A stretch of DNA of 64,000 nt. It comes from CAMFTQ01 sp051881615 (GTDB taxonomy: Bacteria > Bacillota > Clostridia > Oscillospirales > Acutalibacteraceae). The position numbers and the translations under genes were made by a program. Location of the stretch: contig JBJEQF010000005.1 of the NCBI GenBank assembly GCA_051881615.1, positions 11,198 to 75,197 of the forward strand, in the 5' to 3' direction. Shown piece after piece: positions 24,626 to 33,778 of the stretch (positions are counted from its first letter, which is position 1; the number at the start of each line of letters is the position of its first letter). The notes under the pieces are model-generated. The model saw nothing but the letters and a program-made list of their open reading frames with translations, had not been told where the DNA came from and searched no databases.

Positions 24626-25537
24626 ATGAATCAGAATGATAAATCGGCATTTGTTGCTATTGTCGGCCGTCCGAACGTAGGCAAAAGCTCACTGCTCAAC
24701 AGAATGCTCGGACAAAAGGTGGCTATAGTTTCAAGCAAGCCCCAGACAACACGAACAAGAATTATGGGTGTGCTGACAAGAGGAATAAATCAGCTTGTTT
24801 TTATCGACACTCCCGGTATGCACAAGCCAAAAACAGCCTTAGGCTCATATATGGTGCGTTCGGTAAACGAATCTGTTGCCGGTGTTGATGTTTGCCTGCT
24901 CGTTACAGAAGCAGACAAGGACGTAACAGACACAGAGCTTAAGCTGATAGAAAAGTTTAAGTCGCTTTCTATGCCGGCAATCTTAGCAATTAACAAAACA
25001 GACACGCTCAAAAACAAAGAGGTTCTGATGAAGCAGATTTTAAAATACTCCTCTCTCTACGATTTTGAAGCAATAGTGCCTGTCAGCGCACAAAGCGGAA
25101 GCAACATTGACGAGCTGATAGAGGAGCTTGAAAAGCAGACTAATGAGGGCGGTCATTTCTTTGATGACGATACGCTCACAGACCAGCCTGAGCGTGTGCT
25201 TGCCGCAGAGATGATAAGAGAGAAAATCCTGCGTCTTACGGATAAAGAAATCCCGCACGGCACAGCCGTTGTAATCGAAAGAATGAAACAGCGTGAGGAC
25301 TCTGATATACTTGACATTGACGCAACGATTATCTGCGAAAGGGCAAGCCACAAGGGTATTATAATCGGCAAAAACGGCTCGATGCTCAAAAAAATCAGCA
25401 CCTTTGCACGTCAGGATATGGAAGGCTTCTTTGAATGCCGTGTAAATCTGCAAACGTGGGTTAAGGTCAAGGAGGACTGGCGCAACCGTGACGGACTGCT
25501 TAAAAACTTCGGCTTTGACCAGAATGATTTTAATTAA
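24626..25537 (+). CDS. era: GTPase Era
   Basis: A 303-residue essential GTPase that binds the 3' end of 16S rRNA and aids 30S maturation. The G-motifs are GRPNVGKSS, TTRTR (switch I), DTPGMH and NKTD; the C-terminal KH domain has GIIIGKNGSMLKKI. Length is normal. The genes upstream (ybeY, dgkA) and downstream (yqzL, recO) are the standard partners. Confidence 0.97.
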   Translation: MNQNDKSAFVAIVGRPNVGKSSLLNRMLGQKVAIVSSKPQTTRTRIMGVLTRGINQLVFIDTPGMHKPKTALGSYMVRSVNESVAGVDVCLLVTEADKDVTDTELKLIEKFKSLSMPAILAINKTDTLKNKEVLMKQILKYSSLYDFEAIVPVSAQSGSNIDELIEELEKQTNEGGHFFDDDTLTDQPERVLAAEMIREKILRLTDKEIPHGTAVVIERMKQREDSDILDIDATIICERASHKGIIIGKNGSMLKKISTFARQDMEGFFECRVNLQTWVKVKEDWRNRDGLLKNFGFDQNDFN

Positions 25538-25647
25538 ACAGATAGTATTGTCAAAATTTTTAGTTTAATACATTTTACTCGGAAAATAAATCTAATTTTC
25601 TTTCTACAATTTCCCCTCTATATCACAGGAGATGAGATATATAATAT

Positions 25648-25669
25648 TATTACAGCAAGGGCTGTAATA
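25648..25669 (+). other. Hairpin directly before the yqzL ribosome binding site
   Basis: A 9-bp stem (TATTACAGC / GCTGTAATA) with loop AAGG ends five bases before AAAGGGG. It may stabilise the message or tune initiation. No T-run follows, so it is not a terminator. Confidence 0.45.
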
Positions 25670-25688
25670 TCACAAAGGGGATTTTGTA

Positions 25689-25859
25689 ATGGATGAAATG
25701 AATGCGTGGAGTACCTTTCTGACTACGGGAAGTGTGCTTGATTATCTTAGATATAAAGCAATTCAAGAGGAGAGAGAGCAAAACAGCCTTAACAGGGCGG
25801 AGGAGAGTAATGAGGTTTTCAACGGACGGTCTGATTTTAAAGGAACAGAATATAGGTGA
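25689..25859 (+). CDS. yqzL: YqzL family small protein
   Basis: A 56-residue reading frame beginning MDEMNAWSTFLTTGSVLDYL. The pattern W-x2-F-x2-TG-x4-YL-x-YK resembles YqzL, the roughly 47-residue protein lying between era and recO in Bacillus subtilis, and the location is identical. A good AAAGGGG site precedes the ATG. The frame runs 50 bases into recO, so its last 17 residues are read in another frame of recO. Function unknown. Assignment rests on motif and position from memory. Confidence 0.75.
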   Translation: MDEMNAWSTFLTTGSVLDYLRYKAIQEEREQNSLNRAEESNEVFNGRSDFKGTEYR

Positions 25860-26562
25860 AAAAGACAGGCTCGTTACAGTGCTGACTAAAAGTCACGGCG
25901 TAATCACCGCCTTTGTACGCGGTGCTAAGAATATCAAAAACTCAAAATGCGCCTCAACCTCACTTTTGTGCTATTCCCGACTTGATATTTACGAGGGTCG
26001 GGACAGCTACATAATTGACGATGCAAAGAGTACGGAAATGTTTGTACGTCTTAGAAAGAGCGTAGAAAATATGAGCCTTGCACAGTATTTTTGCGAAATT
26101 GCAATTCATCTTTTTCCAAGAGAACAGGACTGCTCCGAGTTTTTACGGCTTATTCTCAACAGCCTTTATCTTTTAAGCAACGAAAAAAGAGAACCGCTGC
26201 TTATAAAGGCTTGCTTTGAAATGCGTGTGATGTGTATGTGCGGCTATATGCCCGACCTTGTAATGTGCAGCAGCTGCGGAGAATATGAGCAGGAGCAGAT
26301 GGGCTTTCTGCCAAAGCAGGGCAAGCTTATTTGCGGCAGCTGTCTTGCAAAAAAGCCGAATCACGAGGCTGTTATTATGAGCGTCGGTGTTACAACGGCA
26401 CTTCGTCACACTGTCTTTGCAGAAGCTGAAAGGCTGTTTTCGTTTACGCTGTCAAAGCAGGGACTTATACTTTTAAATCAGATAACAGAAAGCTATATTG
26501 CAAATCATACAGAAAAGGACTTCCCCACACTTGCCTTTTACAAGGCGATAAGTCGGGAATAA
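25810..26562 (+). CDS. recO: DNA repair protein RecO
   Basis: A 250-residue recombination mediator that works with RecR and RecF to load RecA on gapped DNA. The N-terminal OB-fold begins FSTDGLILKEQNIGEKDRLV and the C-terminal zinc site has CGYMPDLVMCSSCG and CGSC. The start at MRFSTDG has GGAGGAG upstream; in-frame codons before it lie inside yqzL and lack similarity. Operon with era and mutS2. Confidence 0.95.
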   Translation: MRFSTDGLILKEQNIGEKDRLVTVLTKSHGVITAFVRGAKNIKNSKCASTSLLCYSRLDIYEGRDSYIIDDAKSTEMFVRLRKSVENMSLAQYFCEIAIHLFPREQDCSEFLRLILNSLYLLSNEKREPLLIKACFEMRVMCMCGYMPDLVMCSSCGEYEQEQMGFLPKQGKLICGSCLAKKPNHEAVIMSVGVTTALRHTVFAEAERLFSFTLSKQGLILLNQITESYIANHTEKDFPTLAFYKAISRE

Positions 26563-26587
26563 TATATATTTATACAGGAACAAAAAT

Positions 26588-28945
26588 ATGAACAGACACT
26601 ACAAAGCCTTAGAGCTTGACAAAATTTTACTTTTATTGGCAGGCGAAACCTCCTGCAAGGACGCATACGAATCGGCACTTGAGCTTTCGCCTAAGAAAAC
26701 GCTAAGCGAGGTACAGTCACTTTTACAGCAGACGCAGGACGCTTTTTCGCTTATCGGCAAATTCGGCACACCGTCGTTTGGCTCTGTTAAAAACGTGACA
26801 AACTCGCTTCGCCGTGCAAACGCAGGCGGTTGTCTTACTATGTCGGAGCTTTTGCAAATAAGTGAAGCTCTGCGTGTTATACGCTCACTAAAGGAATGGC
26901 GGTCAAAATCCTCGGGAATTGAAACATCGCTTGACTTTCTTTTTGAGGGTCTTGCAGTCAATAAATTTTTAGAGGATAAAATAAACGGCTGTATTATTTC
27001 AGAGGAGGAGCTGTCAGACAACGCCTCCCCTACCCTTTTTGACATTCGCAGAAAAATCCGCACAGCCTCAAGCAAGGCACGTGAAACGCTCGACAAGATT
27101 ATTCACAGCAGTACGTATCAGAAGTACTTGCAGGACGCTATCGTTACACAGCGTGGCGGCAGATACGTAGTACCCGTCAAAGCTGAATGCAGAGGAAACG
27201 TACCCGGACTTGTTCACGACACATCTGCAAGCGGAGCTACCGTTTTTGTAGAGCCGATGGGCGTGGTTCAGGCAAATAACGACATTAAGGTACTCAAATC
27301 AAAGGAAGAAGCGGAAATCGAAAAAATCCTTTTTGAGCTGTCAGCGTCGGCAGGCTCGTTTGCAGACGCAATAATCGGAAGCTACAAAAATCTTGTAGAA
27401 ATCAACTTGATTTTTGCAAAGGCAAATTTAGGCTATAAAATGAAAGCCGTTATCCCCGTTATGAACGATAAGGGTGTAATAAACATAAAAAAAGCACGTC
27501 ATCCGCTGATTGACAAGGACAAGGTCGTGCCTACCGACATTTGTCTTGGCGAGGATTTTGACACGCTTGTTATAACAGGTCCGAACACAGGTGGTAAGAC
27601 GGTATCGCTCAAAACAGTAGGACTTTTAACGCTGATGGCTATGTGCGGAATGATGGTGCCGACAGACGAGGAAAGCAGGCTGTCGGTATTCAGACAGGTT
27701 CTTGTCGATATCGGTGACGAGCAAAGTATAGAGCAGTCGCTTTCTACCTTTTCTGCACATATGACTAATATTATAGAAATACTGAAAACGGCGAACAGCA
27801 GCTCGCTTGCGCTTATTGACGAGCTGGGTGCCGGTACAGACCCTGTTGAGGGTGCGGCGCTTGCAATAGCTATTCTTGAAAAGCTCCGTCACAAGGGCGC
27901 AAAAACGGCAAGCACAACGCACTACGCAGAGCTTAAGGCATATGCGCTCAAAACTAAGGGCGTAGAAAACGGAAGCTGTGAGTTTGACGTTGCAACACTT
28001 CGCCCTACCTACAAGCTGTTAATCGGCGTTCCCGGCAGAAGTAATGCCTTTGCAATCTCACGCAGGCTCGGTATGGAAGAGGATATTGTTGAAAGAGCAA
28101 AACAGCTTGTTTCTGCCGAAAGCCGTCAGTTTGAGGACGTTGTAGAAAGCCTTGAACAGCGCAGACAGGCTGTTGAAAAGGAGCTTGCAGACGCAAGAGA
28201 ATTGATGGCTCAGGCACAGGCAGAAAAGGAGTCAGCGCAAATTCAGCTCGAAAGCATAAAGCGAAAGGCGCAGTCGGAAATCGACAAGGCGAAAAGTGAG
28301 GCTTTACGTATAACGTCAAGGGCAAAGGCACAGGCAGAGTCGATTATAGAAGAAATCGAGCAGGCGCAGAAGTCAAAGAGCATTTCACCGGAGGACAAGG
28401 CAAGACTGCGTAAAAGCATCAAGACAATGGAGGAAAGCGCAGACCCTGTTGACAAGAAAGCACAGCAGTCGTACACTCTTCCCCGACCGTTAAAGCAGGG
28501 CGACAGTGTGCTGATTTACGATATTGACAAGCAGGCAGTCGTGCTTGAAACACCGAACAAAAATGATGACACCGTCCTCGTTCAGGCGGGAATAATCAAA
28601 ACACGTGCCGACATCAAAAATCTGCGGCTTATCGAAAAGAAAGCAGACTACAAAGCAGCACCGCAAAAAAGCCGTACCGTCCACAGCAAGGTGGATATAA
28701 GACCTATGACAGAGGTTGACGTGCGAGGTATGACAGCGTTTGAGGCGATTATGGAGGTTGACAATGCTATCGACAGCGCAATTCTGACAAGTATCAATCA
28801 GATAACAGTTATTCACGGCAAGGGTACAGGCGTTCTCCGCAAGGAAATACAAGCGCACCTAAAGCATCACAAGTCTGTGCGTTCATACCGCTTAGGAGTG
28901 TTCGGCGAGGGCGAAAGCGGAGTTACTGTAATCGAGCTGAAATAA
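26588..28945 (+). CDS. mutS2: Endonuclease MutS2
   Basis: A 785-residue MutS homologue lacking the mismatch-recognition domain. In Firmicutes it acts on stalled or collided ribosomes and on branched DNA. Visible parts: the core helical domain, the ATPase with GPNTGGKTV and LIDELGAGTDP, a long coiled coil (about 510-620, rich in Glu, Gln, Lys, Ala) and a C-terminal Smr nuclease domain with DVRGMTAFEA and HGKGTGVLR. All are intact. Confidence 0.96.
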   Translation: MNRHYKALELDKILLLLAGETSCKDAYESALELSPKKTLSEVQSLLQQTQDAFSLIGKFGTPSFGSVKNVTNSLRRANAGGCLTMSELLQISEALRVIRSLKEWRSKSSGIETSLDFLFEGLAVNKFLEDKINGCIISEEELSDNASPTLFDIRRKIRTASSKARETLDKIIHSSTYQKYLQDAIVTQRGGRYVVPVKAECRGNVPGLVHDTSASGATVFVEPMGVVQANNDIKVLKSKEEAEIEKILFELSASAGSFADAIIGSYKNLVEINLIFAKANLGYKMKAVIPVMNDKGVINIKKARHPLIDKDKVVPTDICLGEDFDTLVITGPNTGGKTVSLKTVGLLTLMAMCGMMVPTDEESRLSVFRQVLVDIGDEQSIEQSLSTFSAHMTNIIEILKTANSSSLALIDELGAGTDPVEGAALAIAILEKLRHKGAKTASTTHYAELKAYALKTKGVENGSCEFDVATLRPTYKLLIGVPGRSNAFAISRRLGMEEDIVERAKQLVSAESRQFEDVVESLEQRRQAVEKELADARELMAQAQAEKESAQIQLESIKRKAQSEIDKAKSEALRITSRAKAQAESIIEEIEQAQKSKSISPEDKARLRKSIKTMEESADPVDKKAQQSYTLPRPLKQGDSVLIYDIDKQAVVLETPNKNDDTVLVQAGIIKTRADIKNLRLIEKKADYKAAPQKSRTVHSKVDIRPMTEVDVRGMTAFEAIMEVDNAIDSAILTSINQITVIHGKGTGVLRKEIQAHLKHHKSVRSYRLGVFGEGESGVTVIELK

Positions 28946-28960
28946 AAAGAGGAATTTACT

Positions 28961-29752
28961 ATGGAAAACAACAATGATTTAAAGGATTTATACACGCCTA
29001 TTTCGACAGAAAACGCTGATAATGCAGATAATTCCGAAGAATTTGCAATAAAAAGAAAAAAAGGCAAAAGGCTGTTCTTTATAATATTTTTCAGCGTTAT
29101 TTTTGTAGTCACCGCTACATTTATTACGCTCTATACAATGGCAACCGACAGAACAAACGCTGACAAATTCACCGCAAAGGCTTCAACCGATATAATCAAA
29201 CCGCTTGTGAAAGCGTTTGCACTCGGAGAAACTGCCGAAATATCAGACGATATGCTCAACAGCTTTTTAACCTATTGCCTTAATTCATTTAATAAAGAAA
29301 ACAAATCAAGCTCACCGCTTTCTATTCAGGGAATAGCAGTCAATTTTCACAAGGACAGTCCTGTTGATATATATTTAAAGACATCATATAACGGACTTGA
29401 AGCAATAGTAAACGCAAAGGCAGATATGACGCTTGACGAAAACGATAAAAAGATCAAACTAAAGCTGAAAGAGATTTATTTAGGCAGTCTGCCTGTTGAA
29501 CCGGAGCTTTTTGTTCAGTACGCCTTGTCACAGCCAGGCATCCGCAAATATACAGACGCACTGGGCGACAGCTTAGACATCTCTAAGAGAACGGTTACGT
29601 TACCGTCAGAGTTTAAAACAGAATTCTATGAAATACCGCTTGAGTTAGAGATAACACAGATAGAGCTTAAAGACGGCAGTGCAACTGTTAAGACAACAGG
29701 CATCATCGACAGCATAGCAGACCTTATATCAAAGCTTCTTACATCTGAATAA
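28961..29752 (+). CDS. Hypothetical membrane-anchored protein
   Basis: A 263-residue protein not recognised. A 30-residue acidic start (rich in Asn, Asp, Glu) is followed by KRKKGKR and one transmembrane helix (about 36-57). The rest is extracellular by the positive-inside rule and alternates beta strands and Lys/Asp-rich turns, with a repeated type of segment in AIVNAKADMTLDEND and EITQIELKDGSATVKT. This resembles lipid- or polymer-binding beta-rich domains, but no family is claimed. It follows mutS2 after 15 bases, so is probably cotranscribed. Confidence 0.75.
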   Translation: MENNNDLKDLYTPISTENADNADNSEEFAIKRKKGKRLFFIIFFSVIFVVTATFITLYTMATDRTNADKFTAKASTDIIKPLVKAFALGETAEISDDMLNSFLTYCLNSFNKENKSSSPLSIQGIAVNFHKDSPVDIYLKTSYNGLEAIVNAKADMTLDENDKKIKLKLKEIYLGSLPVEPELFVQYALSQPGIRKYTDALGDSLDISKRTVTLPSEFKTEFYEIPLELEITQIELKDGSATVKTTGIIDSIADLISKLLTSE

Positions 29753-29841
29753 TTGATAATACTAACAGCTCACGAAGTATGGCGAAAAATCTGCTCAAAA
29801 ATCTTATAAAGTTTTTAATCAGGTATTAGTATAACATCAAA

Positions 29842-29873
29842 AACAGCAGTCAGTGTGAAAACCGACTGCTGTT
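29842..29873. terminator. Bidirectional terminator between the membrane protein and putP
   Basis: A 10-bp stem AACAGCAGTC / GACTGCTGTT with a 12-base loop, followed by ATTTTAT on the plus strand and TTTTGATG on the minus. The genes on either side converge. Confidence 0.8.
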
Positions 29874-29891
29874 ATTTTATACCAATATAAA

Positions 29892-31424
29892 TTATCTGTT
29901 TGCCTTTACAGCTTCAAATTCTTCTGTAATTTCCTTTTCGGGAGCAGGAGTGAGCAGGCTCACAACTACAATGAATACCAAAGCGACAATAAATGCCGGT
30001 AAAAGCTCGTAAATGTTCCATACGCCGCCTAAGGGACGTACAACGTATTTCCATACAAAAATTGTTACACCGCCTGTCACCATTCCGGCGATTATACCGT
30101 ATTTGTTTGAACGCTTCCAGAACAGTGCGCAGAGCATTACAGGGCCAAAAACGGCACCGAAGCCTGCCCACGCAAATGATACAATGCCGAATACAGAGCT
30201 GTTCGGATCCCAAGCGATAACGACTGCAACGGCTGCTATTGCAATAACTGTTGCACGTGCAATTATCATTGTTGCCTTTTTAGAAAGGTTGATTTTAAAT
30301 ACGCCCTTTAAGACGTTTTCTGAAATACTTGAAGAAGCCGCCAAAAGCTGAGAATCTGCTGTTGACATTGTGCAGGCAAGGATACCGGCAATAATAAGTC
30401 CTGCGCCGATTATTGCGATAAATCCGTTCTGACTTAAAAGCTGAGCTATCTTAATAATGAGTGTTTCAGAGGCTGAGCCTTCGAGTGCTTCAACTGCTCC
30501 TGCCTTTGTCATACTGTAGCCGATAATACCGATGAGAATTGCTACTCCCATAGAGATTACTACCCATACAGATGCAATTCTGCGTGATGTTTTTATGTTT
30601 TTCTCGTCCTTTGTAGCCATAAATCTGAGCAGTACGTGCGGCATACCGAAATATCCGAGTCCCCACGCAAGTGTGGAAACGATTGTGATAATTCCATAGG
30701 AATCTGCACCGCCTGTTTCCCCATTATGTGTGCTTGTCAGTGATAAAAAACCCGGAAGCTCCTTTGCGTTATTCATTACAACGTCCCAGCCGCCTGCTAC
30801 ATTTACACCGAACAGAACAACGATAAACAGCGCAATCGTCATAACAATACTCTGAATAAAGTCAGTAGTACTTGCCGCCAAAAATCCGCCGAGAGCAGTG
30901 TAGCCTACGATTACCACTGCGCTTATTATCATAGCCGTTGCATAATCAATACCAAACAGCGATGAGAAAAGCTTTCCGCACGCTGCAAAACCTGACGCTG
31001 TGTACGGTACAAAGAAAACAACGATAAACACAGCAGAAACAGTCAGAATTATTCTTGACTTGTCACGGTATCTGTCTGAGAAAAAGTCGGGCAGTGTGAT
31101 TGAATTTGTCTTTACGCTGTAGCGTCTTAGCCTTTTTGCAACTAAAAGCCAGTTTAAGTACGTGCCTATTGCAAGTCCGATTGCAGTCCACGCCGCGTCG
31201 CAAACACCTGAAAGGTACGCTACGCCGGGCAGACCCATAAGCAGCCAGCTGCTCATATCAGAGGCTTCTGCGCTCATAGCTGTAACAAACGGGCCAAGCC
31301 TTCTGCCGCCAAGGTAAAAATCGTTTGCATCATCGTTTTTCTTAGAATAAATAAAACCGATAACAAGCATCATTATAAGGTAAAGGCCTATAACTATTAA
31401 AATGCCGATTGTCGATTCGTTCAT
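29892..31424 (-). CDS. putP: Sodium/proline symporter PutP
   Basis: A 510-residue sodium:solute symporter with about 13 transmembrane helices. The N-terminal FYLGGRRLGPFVTAMSAEAS, DMSSWLLMGLPG and the ALGGFLAASTTDFIQS block match PutP-type proline carriers closely. GGAGGAG lies upstream of the ATG. Proline uptake would serve osmotic balance or Stickland-type metabolism. Monocistronic as far as visible. Proline is the best guess by family; other solutes such as pantothenate are less likely. Confidence 0.88.
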   Translation of the reverse strand: MNESTIGILIVIGLYLIMMLVIGFIYSKKNDDANDFYLGGRRLGPFVTAMSAEASDMSSWLLMGLPGVAYLSGVCDAAWTAIGLAIGTYLNWLLVAKRLRRYSVKTNSITLPDFFSDRYRDKSRIILTVSAVFIVVFFVPYTASGFAACGKLFSSLFGIDYATAMIISAVVIVGYTALGGFLAASTTDFIQSIVMTIALFIVVLFGVNVAGGWDVVMNNAKELPGFLSLTSTHNGETGGADSYGIITIVSTLAWGLGYFGMPHVLLRFMATKDEKNIKTSRRIASVWVVISMGVAILIGIIGYSMTKAGAVEALEGSASETLIIKIAQLLSQNGFIAIIGAGLIIAGILACTMSTADSQLLAASSSISENVLKGVFKINLSKKATMIIARATVIAIAAVAVVIAWDPNSSVFGIVSFAWAGFGAVFGPVMLCALFWKRSNKYGIIAGMVTGGVTIFVWKYVVRPLGGVWNIYELLPAFIVALVFIVVVSLLTPAPEKEITEEFEAVKANR

Positions 31425-31505
31425 ATTATTCTCCTCCTCTTTTTAATATATAAATATGACATCCGTCATAAGGGAAAACAACACTAAGCTGTTTACTAAA
31501 AACGG

Positions 31506-31534
31506 CGGCACTGCATATTTTTGATGCAATACCG
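31506..31534 (-). terminator. Terminator of the Nudix gene
   Basis: On the minus strand an 11-bp stem (CGGTATTGCAT / ATGCAGTGCCG, two G-U pairs) with a 7-base loop is followed within four bases by TTTTT. Confidence 0.8.
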
Positions 31535-31559
31535 TCGAAACTGATGTATAGCTTTTCAG

Positions 31560-32258
31560 TTATTTTAAGTATTTATTTATATAAATCTCTGCCTTGTCAA
31601 GCACACGCAGGTCGTTGTCGTAACAGCATTTTCTCTTTGCCTGCTGTAAATCAACCCAGATAAAGCTGTCTATTTCGCTTTCCTGAATTTTCACATTGTC
31701 TGAAAACGTCTGTGCAAGAAAGAACACAACTCTTTTTCTGATTTTTCCAAACGGGCAATAGTCGCTCACCTCTCGAAAGCCGTCTATTATCTGCACGTCA
31801 AGACCTGTTTCCTCTTTAATCTCTCTGATTGCAGTCTGCTTTTCCGTTTCTCCCTTTTCTATGTGACCTTTCGGAAAGCTCCAGTATCTGCCGTTGTTGT
31901 TCTTTACAAGCAAAACCCTTGTGCCGTGTCTTGCCTTGTGAAAGATAAGGCCGCCGCAGGATTTTTCGTACAGGCATTTTATTTCTGTTATCTTGATATT
32001 TTTTAAATTTCCGAGTATTGTCAAAAGCTCAGGCTCGTAGTATATGTCGCCCTCGTGAGCTACTACGAGCTTTTCACTGCCGTCAGAAAGGGTGACAACT
32101 GCAACTACAACTCCGTAAAAGCTGTCGCCCGAAACCTTTCTTCGTGTTACGACATATGCGCCCATATTGCTTATATTATCTCCGTTTGCATACCCTGAGT
32201 AAAGCTTTGACTCTATCAGTGTGCCGAAAACAGTAACGCTTACCTTCTTTGAAATCAT
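31560..32258 (-). CDS. Nudix hydrolase with an extra N-terminal domain
   Basis: A 232-residue protein. The C-terminal half (about 105-225) is a Nudix domain with the complete box GHIEKGETEKQTAIREIKEETGL. Nudix enzymes cleave nucleoside diphosphates linked to another group, and the closest visible style is the diadenosine tetraphosphate / MutT-like type (WSFPKGHIEKGE). The first 100 residues are an inorganic-pyrophosphatase-like or DUF4869-type beta domain that I cannot assign; it starts KKVSVTVFGTLIESKLYSGY. AGGGGGG precedes the ATG. Substrate unknown. Confidence 0.88.
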   Translation of the reverse strand: MISKKVSVTVFGTLIESKLYSGYANGDNISNMGAYVVTRRKVSGDSFYGVVVAVVTLSDGSEKLVVAHEGDIYYEPELLTILGNLKNIKITEIKCLYEKSCGGLIFHKARHGTRVLLVKNNNGRYWSFPKGHIEKGETEKQTAIREIKEETGLDVQIIDGFREVSDYCPFGKIRKRVVFFLAQTFSDNVKIQESEIDSFIWVDLQQAKRKCCYDNDLRVLDKAEIYINKYLK

Positions 32259-32303
32259 ACGGCTGTCCCCCCTTTCCCGATTTTTATAGTTTAATCTGTT
32301 ATT

Positions 32304-33461
32304 TTATTTGATTGCTCTGAGCTGTTCAAGTCTTTCGGCTTCGCAGGCAAATTTTGTGCTGTTTAAAATAAGCACGTCTGTTATGCCGTTTTGCTTGCAG
32401 TAATCCTTTAAGCTACCCGACCATTTTCTGTAGTCGATAACGTGTGTTTCATCATAATTTGCTGCAAGATACGGTGTGAAGGTATTTCCGTAGTACTCCT
32501 TTACAACAGCGAGCTTTTTGCCTGTTTTGCAGTCCGATTTCATAACGAACAGCGGATTACTGCCGCCTAAGAATACCCTGTCATCTGTTGCTTCACTGTC
32601 ATAGACAGTAGCATTTTCCTTTTCGCCGTCACTGTTTATAATGTATGCGGACGTCTTGTTTTTAAGCTCGTAGTAATCAATCGTGTCAAGATTATTTATA
32701 AGCACTGAGGAATCGTAATTATTTGCGAAAAATCCGCTGTAATTCTTAATCGTCTTTTTAGTGCAGTCCTCAAGTCTTAACGGCTTAAACGACGCTATGT
32801 CGGCAAACGACAGGTAAGCCTTATACGCTCCGAGGCTCGTCCACAAATCGTCTGTGTTATAGAAAATATACTCGTTAGCTCCGGCTGAAAGGTTTGCATA
32901 GCAATTTACGCTTTTAACGTCTGCCGTGTAGCTTGAATATACCTTTTTGATGAAATCTGCCTGCGACGCTGTTGATATTTCCTTTTTCAGGCGGTCGGGC
33001 AGTCCGAACTCAACGGCTGTCGGCACTACCATATTATACACCGTAACACCGTCGCCTAAGGCGGTTTTAAGCTCTGAAACAGTCTTTGCATAATTTACGG
33101 CTGAAGCCTGTGTGCCTGTGAACTTTTCAAAAGCCTTGCCCTGCCATACGTAAATATCGTCAACGGTTGTAATCTTTGAATTATTATCCTGAACTACAGG
33201 CTGAGGATAAGGGTCAGCCGTTGTCGGTTCGGTTGCAGGTACTGTAGTAATCGGTGCAGTTGTCGGTTCGTTTGCGCCAAGCTGTGAAATTCCCGATGAA
33301 ATCAGATTCACAAGCAAGGTAATGACCGCAACAAGCACAGCCAAGGCTAAAACACCCGTTGCAACAATAATAATTCTGTTTCTTAAACGCTTATTGTTTT
33401 TTCTGCGTTTGTATTTTGAAGAAATGCCGTATGTATTTTTGCCAAAATTGTCACCTTTCAT
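32304..33461 (-). CDS. DHHW-like surface protein (probable SGNH-type, variant motif)
   Basis: A 385-residue membrane-anchored protein. A basic start (KYKRRKNNKRLRNR) precedes one helix (about 34-58) and a Thr/Pro-rich linker. The extracellular part follows the DHHW family outline: WQGKAFEKFTGTQ, YNMVVPTAVEFGLPDR, then FYNTDDLWTSLGAYKAY, and the C-terminal LAVVKEYYGNTFTPYLAANY with VIDYRKW. In the named family the motif is D-H-H-W; here it reads D-D-L-W, so catalysis may be lost or altered. Such proteins normally accompany an MBOAT O-acyltransferase, absent here. Start chosen by GGAGG upstream. Confidence 0.8.
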   Translation of the reverse strand: MKGDNFGKNTYGISSKYKRRKNNKRLRNRIIIVATGVLALAVLVAVITLLVNLISSGISQLGANEPTTAPITTVPATEPTTADPYPQPVVQDNNSKITTVDDIYVWQGKAFEKFTGTQASAVNYAKTVSELKTALGDGVTVYNMVVPTAVEFGLPDRLKKEISTASQADFIKKVYSSYTADVKSVNCYANLSAGANEYIFYNTDDLWTSLGAYKAYLSFADIASFKPLRLEDCTKKTIKNYSGFFANNYDSSVLINNLDTIDYYELKNKTSAYIINSDGEKENATVYDSEATDDRVFLGGSNPLFVMKSDCKTGKKLAVVKEYYGNTFTPYLAANYDETHVIDYRKWSGSLKDYCKQNGITDVLILNSTKFACEAERLEQLRAIK

Positions 33462-33518
33462 AATTACCTCCGTATCAGTTAATTTCAAAAATCACGTGCA
33501 TTTATTATCAATTTGGTA

Positions 33519-33547
33519 ATTATATCACAAAAACGGAAACAATTCAA
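33519..33547 (-). promoter_or_regulatory. Promoter of the DHHW-like gene
   Basis: On the minus strand TTGAAT (33542-33547), 17-base spacer and perfect TATAAT (33519-33524). Confidence 0.8.
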
Positions 33548-33679
33548 TAAATTTCGCAATAAAAGACGTAATTTTTTATTCAAATTCAGATTTTAACTGC
33601 TATTTACAAAACTCCTGATAAAAACGGTAACAGTTCTTAAAGAGTAACGCTGACAAACGGGTTTTATGAAACTTTTTTG

Positions 33680-33707
33680 TTGAACACTTTAAAATCTGTG
33701 CTATAAT
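33680..33707 (+). promoter_or_regulatory. Promoter of the AraC-family gene
   Basis: TTGAAC (33680-33685), 16-base spacer and perfect TATAAT (33702-33707) with an extended TGTGC before it. The gap of about 317 bases to the DHHW-like gene holds these two promoters and otherwise only AT-rich sequence. Confidence 0.8.
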
Positions 33708-33778
33708 AAAAAATACAGATATAATTTCATTTATTCTGTATTATTACCATCGGGAAATTATAAAAAGGGTAAATAATA

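Noticed and set aside
29757..29834. Possible 75-base mobile element with ATACTAA ends, sharing a 15-mer with 63369-63383
   Set aside because: The terminal arms are only about seven bases, and a 15-base AT-rich match between two places in 64 kb is expected by chance.
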